DNA from: Amphibalanus amphitrite
Taxonomy: Eukaryota > Arthropoda > Thecostraca > Balanomorpha > Balanidae
Length of the DNA stretch: 64,000 nt
Assembly (NCBI RefSeq): GCF_019059575.1
Contig: NW_024881963.1
Location: 62,001 to 126,000 of the forward strand
Direction of reading: 5' to 3'
Below are positions 1-11,642 of the stretch, piece by piece; the stretch's first letter is position 1, and each line of letters begins with the position of its first letter. The notes under the pieces were generated by a model, which saw nothing but the letters and a program-made list of their open reading frames with translations, was not told where the DNA came from and did no database searches. A program made the position numbers and the translations under genes.

Positions 1-591
1 GTACTTTTGGCGTACTTTTGTCTGCAGCCCCATCCGTTAGCTGCGTAGGTTTCATGAAAGTAATCTTGGGTTTCATGGCACGACGCTAGTGACCTCTATA
101 TTGAACTTCATCAACGCGCTAGCGACATCTCGCAGGAGCCAAAAGGACTTGGCATTATGCATTGAATCATTCAAACTTTGCAAATCATTGGCAACTTTGC
201 CGAGAACATAGGCGGCGGAATGGGGAGGGCACCGGGGCACCGTGCCCCCTTTGATTTTGACTTTTTTACATTAGCCCTATGGGCGTTGCATGGAAAGAAT
301 TTAGAATGGGACTAAGTCGGCAGTGCCCCCCCCCCCCTTAATTGAAGGTGTTCCGCCGCTACTGGCCGAGAACGCCGATGTTCCTTTCGCACCGGGCGTC
401 GGTTCATCACAGGTGTTGGTAGGGCTCGAATGGCACAGTCAAATAGCACAGCCATTCTCCCTTAATAAGCACTACCCCCTAGCCCTCGGCACCGAGAAGA
501 GGGGGTTCGGGTGTCGCCCTCGACGTTTTTTTTTTTTAAGGTAATTGCTCGGAGGCGCTGGTATAGAGATGAAAGCTGGCGCACTTGAACA
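1..591. other. Intergenic, no gene seen
   Basis: No supported gene. The stretch holds a C-run near 329-338 and a T-run near 527-538. Short open frames here have no coding character and look like chance. Confidence 0.6.
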
Positions 592-1067
592 TTAAAGGGA
601 CCCTCCCACCTTAACATTAGTTTTGAGTTGAGATAGCCAAGTTTGCGGCCAGGCTCAGAAACCACCATTTATCCTGGTCGCAACCCCCGCAGCTTTATGG
701 TGTTCAAGAAATTTCTTCCCTTTACTTGCAGGGTGGGACCAGCGTGGTCCCTATCTCTTAACCATTACGGGAATCTGATGACGTCATCAGGCTTTCGAAC
801 GTCCGTAATTAAGTTTGACTAAAACGTTTTGTAGCACGCGGTGGTATATGCTGCTTTGCGCGCAACAAATGCCGCACTTTTAAATAAAGTCGCTAGGAAC
901 AGCGGAGATCCCAAAAAGTAAACAAAAGTAAAAGTCTAATATCTTGAAAACCGGTGAATATTTTTTGATGAAATTTGGTAGATATTCGTTTTTGCTCTGT
1001 CTGAACCGAGCGACATCACTTTCATGCCAATTCATTAACTTTTTTGAAGGTGGGAGGGTCCCTTTAA
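592..1067. mobile_element. TTAA-flanked MITE (copy 1 of a pair)
   Basis: The ends are inverted repeats: AGGGACCCTCCCACCTT at 596-612 and its exact complement at 1047-1063. Both are flanked by TTAA (592-595 and 1064-1067). The interior is non-coding and contains TGACGTCA at 779-786. A TTAA target duplication is typical of piggyBac-type transposases, so this is probably a non-autonomous element mobilised by one; the transposase assignment is inference. Confidence 0.85.
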
Positions 1068-1565
1068 AGGAAAAGGGCCACCTTTAACATGGGGATTGAA
1101 ACTGAGATAGCCATCTTGTAGCCCGTGTCCGAAAACCCACCAGTCTATATCCTTACGGCCGATTTCGGCTTCCATTCGTAGGTATCGGCAATTTTAAAAG
1201 AGGAATGCGTCCTTATCCCAGGAATGCGTCCTTACCCTGTAATACAGCCACCCGCGGCGAGGCTTTGGTTTTTTTACCAATCAGCTCCAATCAGCTCAGC
1301 TTTAACCAATCAGCTTATCTGACACAATCCGACGAGTCTGTCTTCTGAACGCTGATTGGCTTGAGTGTGACGTCATCGCTATGCCATCATACAGTAGGTG
1401 CCGTAGAGAGTATCAACATAGTACCAATATGTTAAATAGTTTAAATACTTTTTCGCGAATTGTGCACTTCTGGCACCAGTTTTAAAAAGAAAATGAAAAA
1501 TAATAATGTCAAAATGAAAAACAACGATATCTTCATATTTCACGAAGGTGGCCCTTTTCCTTTAA
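1064..1565. mobile_element. TTAA-flanked MITE (copy 2), abutting copy 1
   Basis: Inverted ends AGGAAAAGGGCCACCTT (1068-1084) and its complement (1545-1561) are flanked by TTAA at 1064-1067 and 1562-1565. The left TTAA is also the right TTAA of the neighbouring MITE. Just inside the left end it shares wording with copy 1 (GAGATAGCCA and a following GAAAcCCACCA-like stretch), so the two are related families. The interior has several CCAAT boxes (near 1277-1315) and TGACGTCA (1368-1375). Confidence 0.85.
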
Positions 1566-2055
1566 AGACGGATCTTCACACCGACCACATTATTAGGTCA
1601 GGTCAGGTTTCTGACTTGGGACGTCGTAAGTGAACCTCTGCACGGCCCTAAAATGTCGCAATTTAGTCCGAAATGGCGAGGGGCGGGAAGGGCAGAGTCC
1701 ATCTACCCTCCCCCTAAACGGCATCTGATGAAGAAAACCGATAGGTTCGGCCAGAATTAAAAACGCCCTAATTATTGCCGAGTCTAGGCAGTACCATGCC
1801 CACGATCACGACACCCATCTGTTCATATGCCCATCGGTGAATAGCGCGTGTCAGCCTGTGTCCGGCTGTTATTGCCTGCGGTTACAGGTGCGTCATCAAC
1901 GTAACAAAGAAGTACGACGCTTGTGATATCTATCCTGAAGCACCATGAAATGTGACATCCGTAAAATGTACAGTAGAATAGTTAGTCATTGCCCATGTAG
2001 AACACATTTATGGTGAGTGGTGACATTTATTTCCAGATAACAGATTTAACGAGAA

Positions 2056-2091
2056 GGATAAGGCTATGGCCACTGGCCAGTAGCCTTATCC
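2056..2091. repeat. Perfect 11-bp-stem hairpin
   Basis: GGATAAGGCTA at 2056-2066 pairs exactly with TAGCCTTATCC at 2081-2091 around a 14-nt loop that itself repeats TGGCCA. No gene boundary is evident, so a terminator or regulatory role cannot be claimed. Confidence 0.75.
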
Positions 2092-2237
2092 ACATGGCCA
2101 CATGCGAACAAAACAACGTCACACAACGAATCAATGCCAAAAATTAGAGGCTGTTTACAAATATCTACAAATAAATCACGCCCGACATGTGTTCAATTGT
2201 TATATATCGAGCTGTGCGATGTGCAGTATCAGTGCCA

Positions 2238-2279
2238 GCAGTGTGGCCAGTGAAGCATCAGGTTCACTGGCCACACTGC
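2238..2279. repeat. Perfect 17-bp-stem hairpin
   Basis: GCAGTGTGGCCAGTGAA (2238-2254) pairs exactly with 2263-2279 around an 8-nt loop. It also contains TGGCCA, like the hairpin 150 bp upstream. It sits at the start of an open frame running to 2727. Confidence 0.8.
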
Positions 2280-2727
2280 AGCGCTCGTCTGCGACGAGCG
2301 CCAGGCCTCCTGCTGGCAGGCCAGCGAGACGGGTTCCGAACCTCAGGGACCACAGCCCGGGTCGTCGAAACCATCAGGCAGGGCGAGGATGGAAGATGAG
2401 CGAGCATATCGGCGCGATAGGCTTCAGTCAATTGCTGAGTGGGACCGAGGGCGTCCGTCCGTTGAAGACAGGAGGTCGACGGACTGCAAACAGCGTGCGG
2501 CGGTCTTCTCAAGGCTGTCCGATGGGCCGCTGGCCCTAAGCAGCGATAAATCACCTGCCAAGAAAACAAGGGATCAGAAAATTCACTCCCTCCTTTTAAG
2601 TCCAAAATGCTTATTGCTCAAGCACCTCAGGGTCAGAGCCTCAGAGGAAGCAGTAATAGAGGCCTTCAGCAACCTCACCAAGCTATTCAGATTTCAGAGT
2701 GATAACAGGATGATGCCTCAGGTCTGA
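2254..2727 (+). CDS. Unrecognised open frame, possible exon or gene fragment
   Basis: The frame is open from just after a stop at 2251 to a stop at 2725-2727 (about 157 codons); the first in-frame ATG is at 2389. The translation is rich in Arg, Glu, Ser and Lys (for example MEDERAYRRDRLQSIAEWD) and ends FRFQSDNRMMPQV. This is more protein-like than surrounding chance frames. I recognise no domain and see no convincing splice sites that would place it in a gene. It could be a decayed exon, part of a mobile element, or chance. Confidence 0.25.
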   Translation, partial: SIRFTGHTAALVCDERQASCWQASETGSEPQGPQPGSSKPSGRARMEDERAYRRDRLQSIAEWDRGRPSVEDRRSTDCKQRAAVFSRLSDGPLALSSDKSPAKKTRDQKIHSLLLSPKCLLLKHLRVRASEEAVIEAFSNLTKLFRFQSDNRMMPQV

Positions 2728-3404
2728 AGACTTTACCGGACAGCTGGCGGAAGGCATTTTCCAGCAAATGGTCAAAGACCTGCAGTAAATGTTCTCATGA
2801 GCATGTGCCATATTTTTGTTTGGATTGATGAGAACTGTTTATTTATCATTCCATATGTAAACCAGTCCGTGCAAGGTTCTGAACAACTTTTTATAATTTC
2901 ATCATTAAAAATCAACTTGAATATTAAAAATTGTGGCATATAAGTAGGCTTTCAAGCTTCATGGTCCGGGATACACATCACCAACAATCACCACATGTAC
3001 GAGTGCTATGAATTCAGTGCCTTCTTGGGAATATTTTCCTATATTTAAGATAAAAAAATTACATGGATAGGTAGGCCAAGATAAAACACAAGGCAATAAC
3101 AATAATTTGAAGGAAGGAAGACACAGCAAAAGTATCACCACACAGTACCTACTTATAATAAATATTTGTGAACATAAATTGGGAAATAAAATGACAATAT
3201 AGAGTGGCCAAGTATTTAAGAAGGTACCTAAATCCTTACAAACTTCAGGGGACAGCAAATGTAATGAAGCAACATATTGCATTTTAGCAGTTAGCACACA
3301 TATTCTGACACAATCAAACACTAAATTGAAATTGAAATGCTCTTCTATGAAGTAGGTACTCCAAAACGCAGGTAAAATCGTTTACAAATCAAAATAGGAA
3401 CAAA
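2728..3404. other. AT-rich intergenic, nothing assigned
   Basis: AT-rich sequence with no supported gene. A 120-codon minus-strand frame at 2959-3321 encodes a Leu/Ile/Cys-rich string and is best read as chance in AT-rich DNA. Confidence 0.5.
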
Positions 3405-6400
3405 CAAGATATCTTGGCTCGCTACGCGTCGCGTTGGCCATAAAATAATTAAGGAGAAAATTTGGGACCGATTGGTGTTCGTCCCGTGTTGATCGGACGT
3501 CTAGAAGCTTAGATATTCGCGAAAAACTTGTTGAACTTGCCAAAATACCTGCCAGCCTGCTGTATCACCTGCTACTTGGTAATGTACTGAAAACTTGCTA
3601 ATGTACTGAAAATTTGCCAAAGGTATTTACTTGCCTAAATACCGCAAAGAACTTGTTCTAAAATACTTGGTATTAACTTGCCTAAATACCGCGAAAAAAC
3701 CTGTTACTTTCTGACGTTTAAATCAGACGTTTTTAGACTACCAATAATTGCCGGAAATTGTCTGGGGCACAGATCGCTTCGCTGTATTTTCAATGAATTG
3801 CTCGCAATATGAGTAGGTTTTGTTCCCAATCTGAATTGTGTTTCACCTACCTATATTTCCCCTATGGTTTTTCGCGTCCTACCTATTCTGCGGTCTTATA
3901 TGTGTTTCAGAGCCGGTGGGTGGTTATAATGGAATACCCTGCACGGTGAACAGCTTGCGAGTTTTAGAGCGGTGCGATTGCTGGGGCTTATCGCTGACTG
4001 AAAAGGGTAAATACAGTAAATACAGATGGCTGTGTTGGATCCCTTTGCTATTCGCCTCATTCGCCGCTAAAATTCTGGCTTTACCCTCACTCTTATTCAA
4101 GTTATTCAACTTTTCTTAGATTCGCATGGTTAGTGACGACGCGCGTGGCGATATCCCTCTGGCGGCCGCCAGCGGAACTACCACGCACTGCCGCACGGGC
4201 CGGCCGACTGCGCAGGTGGCAGCACCTGCCCCGACTGGGCATTTACGGCGGCCGGCCGGCCGCCGGCTGCCGGGATCTCCGGAACGGCGGTACCCCGCTC
4301 ATTTTCGCACGCGCATTCGGCGGCGGCTTGCCGATTTTTCGAGTGGCGCCTGCCGATCTCCCGAGAGCCGGCCACCTGTCATCCGCCGCTCGGCTCTGTG
4401 GATTGCATATAGGGACGGCGAATTTCTCCGGAATGGAGGGACCGCCATCGAGTTTGTCACGTGAATCAGCCGCATTCCTGTGTCTGAAGCCAATGCTTAA
4501 GAGATATGTGGTTCCGCGGCTATCTCGCAAACCCTAAGAGAAAAAGCTCGCTGCAAAAACTGAGCACTTGAAAAAACCCGCAAACCGACGCAAATAGAAT
4601 AGTTACAAGATATCTTGCGCTCGCTCCGCGTCGCTTTGGCAATCAAAGTATGAGGGAGAAAATTTGGGATCGATTGGTGTTCGTCCCGTGTTAATCGGAC
4701 GTCTAGAAGCTTAGATATTCACGAAAAACTTGTTGACTTGCCAAAGTACCTGCCAGCTTGCTGTATCACCTGCTACTTGGTAATGTACTGAAAACTTGCT
4801 AATGTACTGAAAACCTGCCAAAGTACTTGGTATTTACTTGCCTAAATACCGCTAAGAACTTGTTCCTTTCCGACGTTTAAATCAGACGTCTTTAGACGAC
4901 CAAAGATCTTGAGAAATTGCCTTGGCTTCAGATCGTTTTGATTTGTTTTCAATGAATTGTTTGCAATTGAGTTACGCTTATTCCAATTCGTATTTTGTTT
5001 CACCAAGTTTATTTCCGATTCATAACTTGATTCGCCTACCTATCATGTCCGCAATTCTTTTCGCGTCCTACCTATGAAGCAATTACACATACGTAGAGAG
5101 AGCCGGTGGGTGGTTATAATGCAATACCCTGCACGGTGAACAGCTTGCGAGTTTTACAGCGGTGCGATTGCTGGGGCTTATCGCTGACTGAAAAGGGTAA
5201 ATACAGTAAATACAGATGGCTGTGTTGGATCCCTTTGCTTTTGCCCAACATTCAGCGTTGGAATTGTGGCTTTACCGTCCCTCTTATTAAAGTTATCTAA
5301 CTTTTTGTAGCTTCGTCAGGTTAGACACGACGCGCGTGGCGATATCCATCTGACGGCCGCTGGCGGAACTACCGCGCACGGCCCGCACACGGGCCTGGCG
5401 GCCGCCAGTGGAACTACTGCACAGGTGGCAGCACCTGCCCGTGGAGAAGCGGCTGGCAATCGGCCGCCCCACTCCCCACCCCGCCCCCACCCAGCTGGCC
5501 TCCAGACCGTGGGAACGACTCGGCTCAGCACTGCCGGCCGCTGGACGGGGAAACCCCGCCCCGCCGCCCGCCGCCCGTCTCGGCCGACAATATCGGCCGA
5601 CAATAGAAATCCGCTGAATGGCGGTGCCTCCCTGATAATCGCACGCGCATTCAGCGGCGGCTTGTCGATTTTTCGAGTGTCGGCTGCCGATCTCCCGAGA
5701 GCCGGCCACCTGTCAGCCGCCGCTCGGCTCTGTGTTAAGCATATGGGGACGGCGAATTTCTCCCGGAGGGAAGCACCTCGCTCACAAAAGCACGTGAATC
5801 AGCCGCATTCCTGTGTCTGAAGCCAATGCTTAAGAGATATGTGGTTCCGCGGCTATCTCGCAGGCCCTAAGAGAAAAAGCTCGCTGCGAAAACTGAGCGT
5901 TTCAAAAAAAACCGCAAACCGACGCAAATAGAATAGTTATATGCCAAAGTACCTGCCAGCTTGCTGTATCACCTGCTACTTGGTAATGTACTGAAAACTT
6001 GCTAATGTACTGAAAACCTGCCAAAGTACTTGGTATTTACTTGCCTAAATACCGCTAAGAACTTGTTCCTTTCCGACGTTTAAATCAGACGTCTTTAGAC
6101 GACCAAAGATCTTGAGAAATTGCCTTGGCTTCAGATCGTTTTGATTTGTTTTCAATGAATTGTTTGCAATTGAGTTACGCTTATTCCAATTCGTATTTTG
6201 TTTCACCAAGTTTATTTCCGATTCATAACTTGATTCGCCTACCTATCATGTCCGAAATTCTTTTCGCGTCCTACCTATGAAGCAATTACACATACGTAGA
6301 GAGAGCCGGTGGGTGGTTATAATGCAATACCCTGCACGGTGAACAGCTTGCGAGTTTTACAGCGGTGCGATTGCTGGGGCTTATCGCTGACTGAAAAGGG

Positions 6401-9400
6401 TAAATACAGTAAATACAGATGGCTGTGTTGGATCCCTTTGCTTTTGCCCAACATTCAGCGTTGGAATTGTGGCTTTACCGTCCCTCTTATTAAAGTTATC
6501 TAACTTTTTGTAGCTTCGTCAGGTTAGACACGACGCGCGTGGCGATATCCATCTGACGGCCGCTGGCGGAACTACCGCGCACGGCCCGCACACGGGCCTG
6601 GCGGCCGCCAGTGGAACTACTGCACAGGTGGCAGCACCTGCCCGTGGAGAAGCGGCTGGCAATCGGCCGCCCCACTCCCCACCCCGCCCCCACCCAGCTG
6701 GCCTCCAGACCGTGGGAACGACTCGGCTCAGCACTGCCGGCCGCTGGACGGGGAAACCCCGCCCCGCCGCCCGCCGCCCGTCTCGGCCGACAATATCGGC
6801 CGACAATAGAAATCCGCTGAATGGCGGTGCCTCCCTGATAATCGCACGCGCATTCAGCGGCGGCTTGTCGATTTTTCGAGTGTCGGCTGCCGATCTCCCG
6901 AGAGCCGGCCACCTGTCAGCCGCCGCTCGGCTCTGTGTTAAGCATATGGGGACGGCGAATTTCTCCCGGAGGGAAGCACCTCGCTCACAAAAGCACGTGA
7001 ATCAGCCGCATTCCTGTGTCTGAAGCCAATGCTTAAGAGATATGTGGTTCCGCGGCTATCTCGCAGGCCCTAAGAGAAAAAGCTCGCTGCGAAAACTGAG
7101 CGTTTCAAAAAAAAACCGCAAACCGACGCAAATAGAATAGTTATACAAGATATCTTGCGCTCGCTCCGCGTCGCTTTGGCAATCAAAGTATGAGGGAGAA
7201 AATTTGGGATCGATTGGTGTTCGTCCCGTGTTAATCGGACGTCTAGAAGCTTAGATATTCACGAAAAACTTGTTGACTTGCCAAAGTACCTGCCAGCTTG
7301 CTGTATCACCTGCTACTTGGTAATGTACTGAAAACTTGCTAATGTACTGAAAACCTGCCAAAGTACTTGGTATTTACTTGCCTAAATACCGCTAAGAACT
7401 TGTTCCTTTCCGACGTTTAAATCAGACGTCTTTAGACGACCAAAGATCTTGAGAAATTGCCTTGGCTTCAGATCGTTTTGATTTGTTTTCAATGAATTGT
7501 TTGCAATTGAGTTACGCTTATTCCAATTCGTATTTTGTTTCACCAAGTTTATTTCCGATTCATAACTTGATTCGCCTACCTATCATGTCCGCAATTCTTT
7601 TCGCGTCCTACCTATGAAGCAATTACACATACGTAGAGAGAGCCGGTGGGTGGTTATAATGCAATACCCTGCACGGTGAACAGCTTGCGAGTTTTACAGC
7701 GGTGCGATTGCTGGGGCTTATCGCTGACTGAAAAGGGTAAATACAGTAAATACAGATGGCTGTGTTGGATCCCTTTGCTTTTGCCCAACATTCAGCGTTG
7801 GAATTGTGGCTTTACCGTCCCTCTTATTAAAGTTATCTAACTTTTTGTAGCTTCGTCAGGTTAGACACGACGCGCGTGGCGATATCCATCTGACGGCCGC
7901 TGGCGGAACTACCGCGCACGGCCCGCACACGGGCCTGGCGGCCGCCAGTGGAACTACTGCACAGGTGGCAGCACCTGCCCGTGGAGAAGCGGCTGGCAAT
8001 CGGCCGCCCCACTCCCCACCCCGCCCCCACCCAGCTGGCCTCCAGACCGTGGGAACGACTCGGCTCAGCACTGCCGGCCGCTGGACGGGGAAACCCCGCC
8101 CCGCCGCCCGCCGCCCGTCTCGGCCGACAATATCGGCCGACAATAGAAATCCGCTGAATGGCGGTGCCTCCCTGATAATCGCACGCGCATTCAGCGGCGG
8201 CTTGTCGATTTTTCGAGTGTCGGCTGCCGATCTCCCGAGAGCCGGCCACCTGTCAGCCGCCGCTCGGCTCTGTGTTAAGCATATGGGGACGGCGAATTTC
8301 TCCCGGAGGGAAGCACCTCGCTCACAAAAGCACGTGAATCAGCCGCATTCCTGTGTCTGAAGCCAATGCTTAAGAGATATGTGGTTCCGCGGCTATCTCG
8401 CAGGCCCTAAGAGAAAAAGCTCGCTGCGAAAACTGAGCGTTTCAAAAAAAACCGCAAACCGACGCAAATAGAATAGTTATATGCCAAAGTACCTGCCAGC
8501 TTGCTGTATCACCTGCTACTTGGTAATGTACTGAAAACTTGCTAATGTACTGAAAACCTGCCAAAGTACTTGGTATTTACTTGCCTAAATACCGCTAAGA
8601 ACTTGTTCCTTTCCGACGTTTAAATCAGACGTCTTTAGACGACCAAAGATCTTGAGAAATTGCCTTGGCTTCAGATCGTTTTGATTTGTTTTCAATGAAT
8701 TGTTTGCAATTGAGTTACGCTTATTCCAATTCGTATTTTGTTTCACCAAGTTTATTTCCGATTCATAACTTGATTCGCCTACCTATCATGTCCGAAATTC
8801 TTTTCGCGTCCTACCTATGAAGCAATTACACATACGTAGAGAGAGCCGGTGGGTGGTTATAATGCAATACCCTGCACGGTGAACAGCTTGCGAGTTTTAC
8901 AGCGGTGCGATTGCTGGGGCTTATCGCTGACTGAAAAGGGTAAATACAGTAAATACAGATGGCTGTGTTGGATCCCTTTGCTTTTGCCCAACATTCAGCG
9001 TTGGAATTGTGGCTTTACCGTCCCTCTTATTAAAGTTATCTAACTTTTTGTAGCTTCGTCAGGTTAGACACGACGCGCGTGGCGATATCCATCTGACGGC
9101 CGCTGGCGGAACTACCGCGCACGGCCCGCACACGGGCCTGGCGGCCGCCAGTGGAACTACTGCACAGGTGGCAGCACCTGCCCGTGGAGAAGCGGCTGGC
9201 AATCGGCCGCCCCACTCCCCACCCCGCCCCCACCCAGCTGGCCTCCAGACCGTGGGAACGACTCGGCTCAGCACTGCCGGCCGCTGGACGGGGAAACCCC
9301 GCCCCGCCGCCCGCCGCCCGTCTCGGCCGACAATATCGGCCGACAATAGAAATCCGCTGAATGGCGGTGCCTCCCTGATAATCGCACGCGCATTCAGCGG

Positions 9401-10700
9401 CGGCTTGTCGATTTTTCGAGTGTCGGCTGCCGATCTCCCGAGAGCCGGCCACCTGTCAGCCGCCGCTCGGCTCTGTGTTAAGCATATGGGGACGGCGAAT
9501 TTCTCCCGGAGGGAAGCACCTCGCTCACAAAAGCACGTGAATCAGCCGCATTCCTGTGTCTGAAGCCAATGCTTAAGAGATATGTGGTTCCGCGGCTATC
9601 TCGCAGGCCCTAAGAGAAAAAGCTCGCTGCGAAAACTGAGCGTTTCAAAAAAAACCGCAAACCGACGCAAATAGAATAGTTATATAAACTTGCTAATGTA
9701 CTGAAAATTTGCCAAAGGTATTTACTTGCCTAAATACCGCAAAGAACTTGTTCTAAAATACTTGGTATTAACTTGCCTAAATACCGCGAAAAAACCTGTT
9801 ACTTTCTGACGTTTAAATCAGACGTTTTTAGACTACCAATAATTGCCGGAAATTGTCTGGGGCACAGATCGCTTCGCTGTATTTTCAATGAATTGCTCGC
9901 AATATGAGTAGGTTTTGTTCCCAATCTGAATTGTGTTTCACCTACCTATATTTCCCCTATGGTTTTTCGCGTCCTACCTATTCTGCGGTCTTATATGTGT
10001 TTCAGAGCCGGTGGGTGGTTATAATGGAATACCCTGCACGGTGAACAGCTTGCGAGTTTTAGAGCGGTGCGATTGCTGGGGCTTATCGCTGACTGAAAAG
10101 GGTAAATACAGTAAATACAGATGGCTGTGTTGGATCCCTTTGCTATTCGCCTCATTCGCCGCTAAAATTCTGGCTTTACCCTCACTCTTATTCAAGTTAT
10201 TCAACTTTTCTTAGATTCGCATGGTTAGTGACGACGCGCGTGGCGATATCCCTCTGGCGGCCGCCAGCGGAACTACCACGCACTGCCGCACGGGCCGGCC
10301 GACTGCGCAGGTGGCAGCACCTGCCCCGACTGGGCATTTACGGCGGCCGGCCGGCCGCCGGCTGCCGGGATCTCCGGAACGGCGGTACCCCGCTCATTTT
10401 CGCACGCGCATTCGGCGGCGGCTTGCCGATTTTTCGAGTGGCGCCTGCCGATCTCCCGAGAGCCGGCCACCTGTCATCCGCCGCTCGGCTCTGTGGATTG
10501 CATATAGGGACGGCGAATTTCTCCGGAATGGAGGGACCGCCATCGAGTTTGTCACGTGAATCAGCCGCATTCCTGTGTCTGAAGCCAATGCTTAAGAGAT
10601 ATGTGGTTCCGCGGCTATCTCGCAAACCCTAAGAGAAAAAGCTCGCTGCAAAAACTGAGCACTTGAAAAAACCCGCAAACCGACGCAAATAGAATAGTTA
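3405..10700. repeat. Six-unit tandem array with higher-order structure
   Basis: The units are: A 3405-4605; B 4606-5941; C 5942-7145 (lacks the first 133 bp of B); D 7146-8481; E 8482-9685 (lacks the same 133 bp); and A' 9686-10700 (matches A from position 3591 on). D and E repeat B and C at a period of 2,540 bp. By eye B and D are identical. C and E differ only in an A-run of 9 versus 8. C/E carry A where B/D carry C in the phrase TATCATGTCCGAAATTC (near 6248-6258 and 8788-8798). All units end in GACGCAAATAGAATAGTTA. Full-length units begin with the palindrome CAAGATATCTTG. Each has a GC-rich core of about 450 bp. The open frames inside are recurrent but not convincing proteins. The element family is not identified. 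Confidence 0.9.
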
Positions 10701-11337
10701 TATAAACAGCATAAAAAATTAAATAAAACAAAAAATCAATTTTCAAAACCGAATATAATCACAACATACCCATGTGAAACAATAAACACACAAAACGGCG
10801 CAGGAGAGCATTTGATTGATGTGCGCCACCAATGTCAGTACAGCACCATATATGTCTCTTTCACGTAGCACGTAGCTTACAGCGATGACGTCATGTCCCG
10901 TGACGTAAATCGACCGCCGACGTCATAAGTCTGCTGATAAATAAACGGGGTGCGAACAGAGCTCGGGAGTCTACAAAATTACGTTGTCATAACGATAAAT
11001 CGGGACGTTGTGGTAGCCATTTGACAACGTTTAAACGACGTTGTAACAACGGCAAATTGTTAGCTGGGAGGACACATCTTGAATCATATGAAAGTTGTTG
11101 AAACAGTTTTGACTCTGGTTCTTGATGAGTGATGACCTTGCCTTTTATTCATGTAAGTGAGCCGAGAGTCATTAGGTAGCCAATGGCCGGGCCGGGCCGG
11201 GTGAGAACCATTTATTGTTGCATATAAATATTGATATAGGCAATTCAGGCTGACAGACCAATATTCATTTGTAAGCTTAATTTTAGTAACAGGTAATACC
11301 GCTGTATCTGCCACTTGGCTGAAAGAAAATTTGGCAT
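10701..11337. other. Intergenic with short dispersed motifs
   Basis: No gene seen. There is TGACGTCA at 10886-10893, followed by TGACGTAAAT and GACGTCATAAG. Around 10980-11065, ACAACG/CGTTGT words recur on both strands (for example ACAACGTTTAAACGACGTTGT and ACAACGGCAAATTGTTAGC), which looks like the tip of a dispersed inverted-repeat element. Confidence 0.5.
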
Positions 11338-11345
11338 TGGCATGG

Positions 11346-11634
11346 CAGGGCTGCGGAGTCAGAGTCTGAGTTCGAGTCAGAGTTGGTCGGAGTCGACAGT
11401 TGTGACCGGAGTCGGAGTCAGAGTCGATTTTAGAAACCCGAGCCGGAGTTGGAGTCGGAGTCACCGAAAATCTGTCGACTCCGCAGCCCTGCTAGGTCTG
11501 CGGAGTCGGAGTCGGGAGTTGGAGTTGGTCGGAGTTGACAATTCTGCCCGGAGTCAGAGTTGGAGTCTGAGCTGCTTTTTGAAAGCCGGAGTCGGAGTCG
11601 AAGTTGCCAAATATCCATCGACTCCACAGCCCTG
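11346..11634. mobile_element. hAT-like MITE built of GGAGTC repeats, with perfect 8-bp TSD
   Basis: The element starts CAGGGCTGCGGAGTC and ends GACTCCACAGCCCTG, an inverted pair with one mismatch. It is flanked by the exact direct repeat TGGCATGG at 11338-11345 and 11635-11642. An 8-bp target duplication with CAGGG-type ends is characteristic of hAT transposons. Internally it is two head-to-tail units (about 11346-11492 and 11496-11634), each made of degenerate GGAGTC/GGAGTT hexamers and each bounded by the same inverted ends. Confidence 0.88.
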
Positions 11635-11642
11635 TGGCATGG

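Noticed and set aside
4126..10632. Recurrent open frames (about 60-140 codons) on both strands in the tandem array, identical from unit to unit
   Set aside because: They recur because the DNA unit recurs. They lie on both strands of the same GC-rich core, lack domain character and differ between the two unit types, so they are not supported as proteins.
3405..10700. CRISPR-like or satellite array
   Set aside because: Units are 1.0-1.3 kb, have no short repeat-spacer pattern, and the context is eukaryotic.
10880..10960. Promoter with CRE sites and a TATA-like AAATAAA
   Set aside because: No gene follows on either strand within a reasonable distance, and the same CRE palindrome is scattered in repeats, so I did not annotate a promoter.
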